DNA of 64,000 nucleotides from the NCBI RefSeq assembly GCF_000247695.1, contig NW_004624781.1:11717354-11781353 (forward strand), written 5' to 3'. Below the pieces are notes generated by a model. The model ran no database searches. It was not told where the DNA came from and saw only the letters and a list, made by a program, of their open reading frames with translations. Numbering within the stretch: position 1 is the first letter of the stretch; each line of letters starts with the position of its first letter. The DNA is from Heterocephalus glaber (taxonomy: Eukaryota > Chordata > Mammalia > Rodentia > Bathyergidae). Position numbers and translations under genes: made by a program. Positions 25,401 to 31,400 of this stretch are shown piece after piece.

Positions 25401-28400
25401 AATATTATCTCATTTGTGCCTCACAACTTATGAAACGCTGGCGGTAGTGTCATTTCCATTTTGTATATGAGGAATCTGAGACTTTTAGTGACTTACCCCA
25501 GAGCAGACAGCTGAGTTAGTAGCAGAACAGTCTTCGTAGTTAAAGTGCTTAATTTACTGCTGAGGGTGAGAGGTTGTCTGAACTTATACTTGCTGCATAT
25601 TTCCAGTTTTGAGACGCAACAGTTATTTAAGAAGCTCAGATTCAAACTTAAACCCTCTGCTCATACTTAAATATGTTCACTTCTATTTATAAGAATAAAT
25701 ATTCTATTTATAAGAATATTGCTTTTCTGGGGTGGTAACTTTTCTTTACATGTGTAAATAGAAACACTCTTCCATACCCTACTCAGTACTTGCCTCAATT
25801 CTCTCAATGAAAATTATTTTTAAAATGAGAAATAATAAAGGGACTAAATCTAGATCTAGAAGAAGTAAAGAAGTATTTAGAGCATTTCGTTTTCTCTTTA
25901 GGGTGTCCCCAGCCACTGGCCTCTCTGCCATCACACACTGACCCTTTGCGTATCTTTTATGGGATTGTAGCCTTTATGTCATCTCAGCTGCCGCTCATCT
26001 GCCATTTGCGTTTGTTAATGAGGTCATTGCTATGGCTGAGATCCTATAGTTGTTAAAGAGTAAGGTTTTTTAGTTTAATATTGCATTAATTTCTTCTGTT
26101 TAATAGGATTTCAAGTTTATTTAACGTCCTCCAACACATTCTGAAAAAGTTAAGTAGGTAAGTATTTTTTGGACATTTTTACATTAATCTATATGATTGT
26201 CTGAGATGAACATTCTTAGAAACTTTGAAAATATGCTTCAGGGATAGAGTAAAAGTGGAAAAGCAAGAATTATTTTGTCGGGGCCAGGGATTTAGCTCAG
26301 TGGTTTCGCCACCTGCTATGCAGGCGCAGGGACCCGAGTTCAATCCCCGGTACCAAAAAAAAAAAATTATTTTGTCAAGCTAAAATTGTAAAAATCTACG
26401 TAAAAAGATAGTACTGTAGTATGTGTTTTTTTGGGGGGTGGGAGTACTGGGTATTGAACTCAGGACCTTCCACTTCCGAGTCAGGCAGTGGCACCACTGA
26501 GCTAAATCCCCTGCCTACAGTAGTATGTGGTTTTAATGAGCTTGCAAATATATTTTCCTAGAAGATTATTGTATTAATTTCCTATTGCCAGTTGACAAAT
26601 TACTAACTTGGCTTACACTAACCAATAAAAAGTTATGCTATAGTTTTGGAGACCAGAAATCCACTGGGCTAAAGTCAAGGTATCATCAGGACTGGTTCCT
26701 TCTAGAGGCGCTAAGGGAAGAATCGATTCCTTGCATTTTTCTGTTTCTAGCGGCCAGGAGTACTCCTGGGCTTGCAGCTCCTCCCTTCATCTTCAGAGTA
26801 CATCACTCAAGTCTCAGCATCCACACCGCATTGCCTTCTCCTCTCTTGTATTTTCCTTAGCCTGCTTCTGATTAGGACTCTTGTGAGTCCATTAGTCCAT
26901 ACCCAGATACTCCAGGACATCAGTGTTATCTCAGAACCCTTAACCTGATCACATTTCCAAAGCCATTAAAAGTGATGTATTCATCCGTCAGAGAGATCTG
27001 TATGTAACCATTGTGAGCATCATGTGTGACCAGTATTCAGTCTACCATAGTTATAGTGGGATTTTTCAATATAAAGAAGCAGCATAGAGCAAGGAGCCCA
27101 AAATTATTATGTCCATGACACATTTTAGAATATGAATTCTCCATCTGATCATTTATCAGACTGTTAAAGAGTTTTGCATATCTTGTCTTAGTCCCTTACA
27201 GAAAGATAAAGTAGAAATCAGTTCCAATGTCTGAACTTAAAATCTCCAAGTTTGAGTTCTAAATCTCCACTTATCTTATGTAACTAGACATCAGTTTCCT
27301 GATTTATAAATAAGATGATAGTGTCAGATGCAATAGTTGCCTAAGTACTTTTCAAGTGTGAGACTCCGTGGCAGAATTTTTATTTTATGTATTCTGTTCT
27401 TCATGTGAAGTACCATAAGATGAGTGTAGTAAAAAAAAAACCACAATTGTTGCAATTCTATAGATCCTAAGAGCTAACAGGTCTCACTAACAGGTCAGGG
27501 TATGGGTTTGGCTGCTTTCCTAGGCCCCAGGAAGGGTCTGTTTCCTTGCCCTTTGTAGCTTCTAGAGGCCACCTGTGTTCCTTGGTTTGCAGCTCTCAGC
27601 CTCAGAGTTAAAAAGTCCAGTTGAGCTCCCACATCAAACCACTGGACCTCTGCTACAGTTAACGTCTCTGTGAGTCACTTCTGCCTCCCTCTTCTACATT
27701 AAAGCAGTCTTGTGATTACTTTGGGCCCACCCAGATAATCCAGGAAAATCTGACCATTTTAAAGTCAGCTAACAAGCAACCTAAATCCATTTGCTACCTC
27801 AATTCTCCTGTGTCATACAAGATAACATATTCACAGGTCCTAAGGTTTGGGACATAACATTTTTAGGAAGCCATTATTCCGCCTCCTATAGTTTATTCAT
27901 GTACTTTACGCTTACATGGTACTTGTAAGTTACTCTCCGGAGTGTCTCATTCTCCATCCATTAACTTCATTTCCCAGGAGCTAGGCACAACATCCTATGC
28001 CTATAGTGCCAGCTATTCAGGAGGCTGAGGTGGGAGGATTGCTTCAGACCAGGGGTTCAAGACGAGCCTGAGGGCTGGGGATGTAGCTCAGTGGCACTGT
28101 GCCTGCCTGGCAAGCATAAGGTCCTGAGTTCAATCCCTAGTATGGGGCAGGGGGTACCAGCCTGAACAAGATAGCAAAACTGTATCTCAAAAAATAAAAA
28201 ATTGTAAACCAGCTTTTCTTCATTTTTCATAATGGTAGTTAAGATACATGCTTTTCATAGATAAAAGCTCACTCTTTGAAAGGTTATTTATTCCTACTAA
28301 CAAATTGATTATTATTCATTTTCTTATATGAAAGTGATTGAAAAAAAATTCCCCAGAAGATAATTCTGTGAACCTCCTTTGTCAACACTTGTTACTTTTT

Positions 28401-31400
28401 GGCTTAAAAAATTAATGAAAATATAATTTACAAAGTTTGTAGGCAGATCTATATAGCTAAAATGTGATTAATCTTTACTTTTAATAATGTAGGGAAGAAC
28501 TGTTCTCCTTTGCCTCTTTGATCCGGAGAAATGTATAATCCCAAGAAAGCACAGTATATTAATCATATCCCTTTACCTCTTTATGGTGATACATTGAATC
28601 CCTTAAAGCTTTCTAAGAAGGAAAGAAAAATGTTGATTGGATATATGACATAACTAATTATTTTGACAGTATCATATTTAAGGATATGGCTTGTGGAGTT
28701 TGTCTGCCTGGATTTATATCCAAGCCCTACTATACTCAGAACTTTGGGCAAATTACTTAGCGTCTCTCTTTTGTTTATTTATCTCCAGTATGGAGTCAGT
28801 AATTAATACTGTGCCTGAAAAGTTTACTGTAGTGGACTTAATGCAAAAATGGATTTGAAGCAGCATTAACAGTGGTTAGCTCATGACAAACATTCAGTAA
28901 CTGTTAGCTGCAATTGTTACTATGATATATATCTTCGTAATTCCTCAGACTGTATTGTGACTGTTCCACTGACTGTTTCTGCCACTTTAAAGTATTCGAT
29001 GTAGGCCAGGTGTGGTGGTGCATGCTTGTAATCCCAGCATTGGGGAGACTGAGGCAGGAAGATCGCTGTGAATTTGAGGCCATCCTGGACTACATAGTAA
29101 GTTCAAGGCCAGCCTGAACTACAAAGTGAAAATCTGCCTAAAAAAATTTTTTTTAAAAACAAGAAAAGAAAAAGTACTCCATGTAGTAGTATGTCACTCT
29201 CACTTTTGTATCTATTCACCTATGATTAGGTACAAAATAGGTTCAACATTGAATGAATAAAAATATTACAGTCGTATAAGTTTCTCTTCTTCATAGATAA
29301 TTAGACACACTATTTGTTTTTCCATTGTGACTGAAAATTGACAGACTGATAATAGTAAAGAAAGAAAATGATGAGATATTCTCTAAAAGGCATTGTAATA
29401 GTTTTTAAAACTTCTTAGATCTTTGTACTTTTATTGTTCATAGAAGTATTTTTAGAGGTGGTGTTCTACTCCTGCCATTGTTTTAGATTTACTGATAGGC
29501 GATGATTAAGAAAGGTGCTGTTGGCCGGGGATTTAACTCAGTGGTACTGGCACCTGCCTCACAAGTGCAAGGTCCCAAGTTCGATCCCCAGTACCAAAAA
29601 GAAAAAAGAAAAGAAAAAGAAAAGTGCTGTTGAAGCTAACACAGTGAGCCAGCGACCTGAGTTCTGGTGTGGATTTAGCTTGCAGGAGGGCTCGTACCTG
29701 TTGTCTCATGCAGCAGAAGATTCTTCGCTCCTGATCTACAAGACCTCAGATGGAAAAGTTACAAGGACAGCATATAACCTGCACAAAACACATTGCGACC
29801 TTCCTGGTGTGCCTTCCAGCCTCTCAGTCCCCTGGGTCCCCTTAGACCCCAGTCTCCTGCTCCCATATCACATCCATCATGGACGGATACCTTGTACTTT
29901 TCCACCAAAATCCGCCAGTCCTACACCATCCCAGAAGGTAAGACCTTTTTTAAAAATCAAAGGTTCTATTATTAATCTGTTTCACTGACTATATTTCAAC
30001 CTGATGTCCTCATCTGCCGTCTTAATCATAGCATCTTTCTTAAACCTGTGTCCATAGGAAAAGTAGATAAAGTTGTGTGTGCTGCAGAGTCCGTCTTTTT
30101 GTCCATGGAACTTTGTTTTTTTTTTGGTACCAGGGATTGAACTTGGGACCTTGGGCTTGCAAGGCAGGCTCCAGAACCACTGAGCTAAATCCCCAACCCT
30201 GAAACTTTCTATTTTTGTAAAGTCTGTAAATCAGCCAAAGATAGATCTGTTAGCTTGCCCCATGGGTGCATAGATATTGCATTCACATAGTTAAACCCTT
30301 ACGTTCTTATTAAAAGGAAAGGGGGGGGCCAGGGATTTAGCTCTGGTTTCGCTGCCTGCTGTGCAAGCTCAAGGACCCGAGTTCGATCGCCGGTATAGAA
30401 AAAAAGGAAAGGGGGGGTTGATAATTTTTATTTACATATATTCTGTTGAATGTTATTAAATATTTGAAGGAATTTGCAAAAGAATGCCTAAGATGTTATG
30501 TAATTATGATGCAATTAAAAAGTGATTAGTAGATGCTGAAAAATTTAAAGCCAAGTATGAGTTATTAGTAAATGGAGCACCTTTTTAAAAATGCAACAAG
30601 AGGGTTTGGAGATGTAGCTCAGCAGTAGAGTGCTTGCCTAGTATGCATGAGGCCCCGGGTTTGACACCCTGCACCAAAAAAAAAAAAAATTAAAAACAGC
30701 TAAAGTATTAAAAGCTAAATTGTGTTTTGCTGAGTATTATCTAACTCAATATTTATTGAATTATAATTAATGTTAATCTGTAAAATCCTTCTCAGAAATG
30801 CCAACTGAATCACATTTCTTTATTGAAATTTGTGGCCAGGTATGGTGGTGCACGCCTGTAATCCCAGCACTCAGGAGACTGAGGCAGGAGGATCACCGTG
30901 AGTTCAAGGCCAGCCTGAGCTACATAGTGAGTTCAAGGGCAGCCTGAACTATAAAGTGAGACCCTGTCTCAAAAACCAAAAAAAAAAAAAAAGAAATTTG
31001 TAAAGCCTTGGTTAAAGATATTCTCTACCATGTTATCATTCTCCGTATCATGTAAGAAATTCCAGTTTGAGTTTAGTTGTAGGAAAAATTTTACTGTCTA
31101 CAAATGAATCTGAGTGGTCAGGAAACAGTTTTAAAACACAGTGAATTTTCCTTCCCTGCTGCCAAAAACTCCTTGAGTCAAAACTACTGTGTGAGCTCTG
31201 CAGCCTTGTCAGTGTGGTTGCTTCAGAGCATCTCACATGTGTATCCTTGAGATGTTCTGTTCTTTTTTGTTTTCTAATTATTCTGACTCAGTAAATGTCC
31301 TTGGGACCTGATGAGAAATAGATATACTGAGGACCCTCAACTTAGTGAATAAGGTGGTTTGTACTTTTCAGTTCTCCACCCTAGTGGTACTCTTTGGGGG

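Larger units (their letters stand above)
26158..29678. other. ICE2 intron k/l
   Basis: Two IDs, two MLT1-like LTR relics, a B1 with nested ID, a MIR, a B1 and an ID close to the next exon. 28210-28680 and 29180-29510 hold nothing recognised. Confidence 0.6.
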
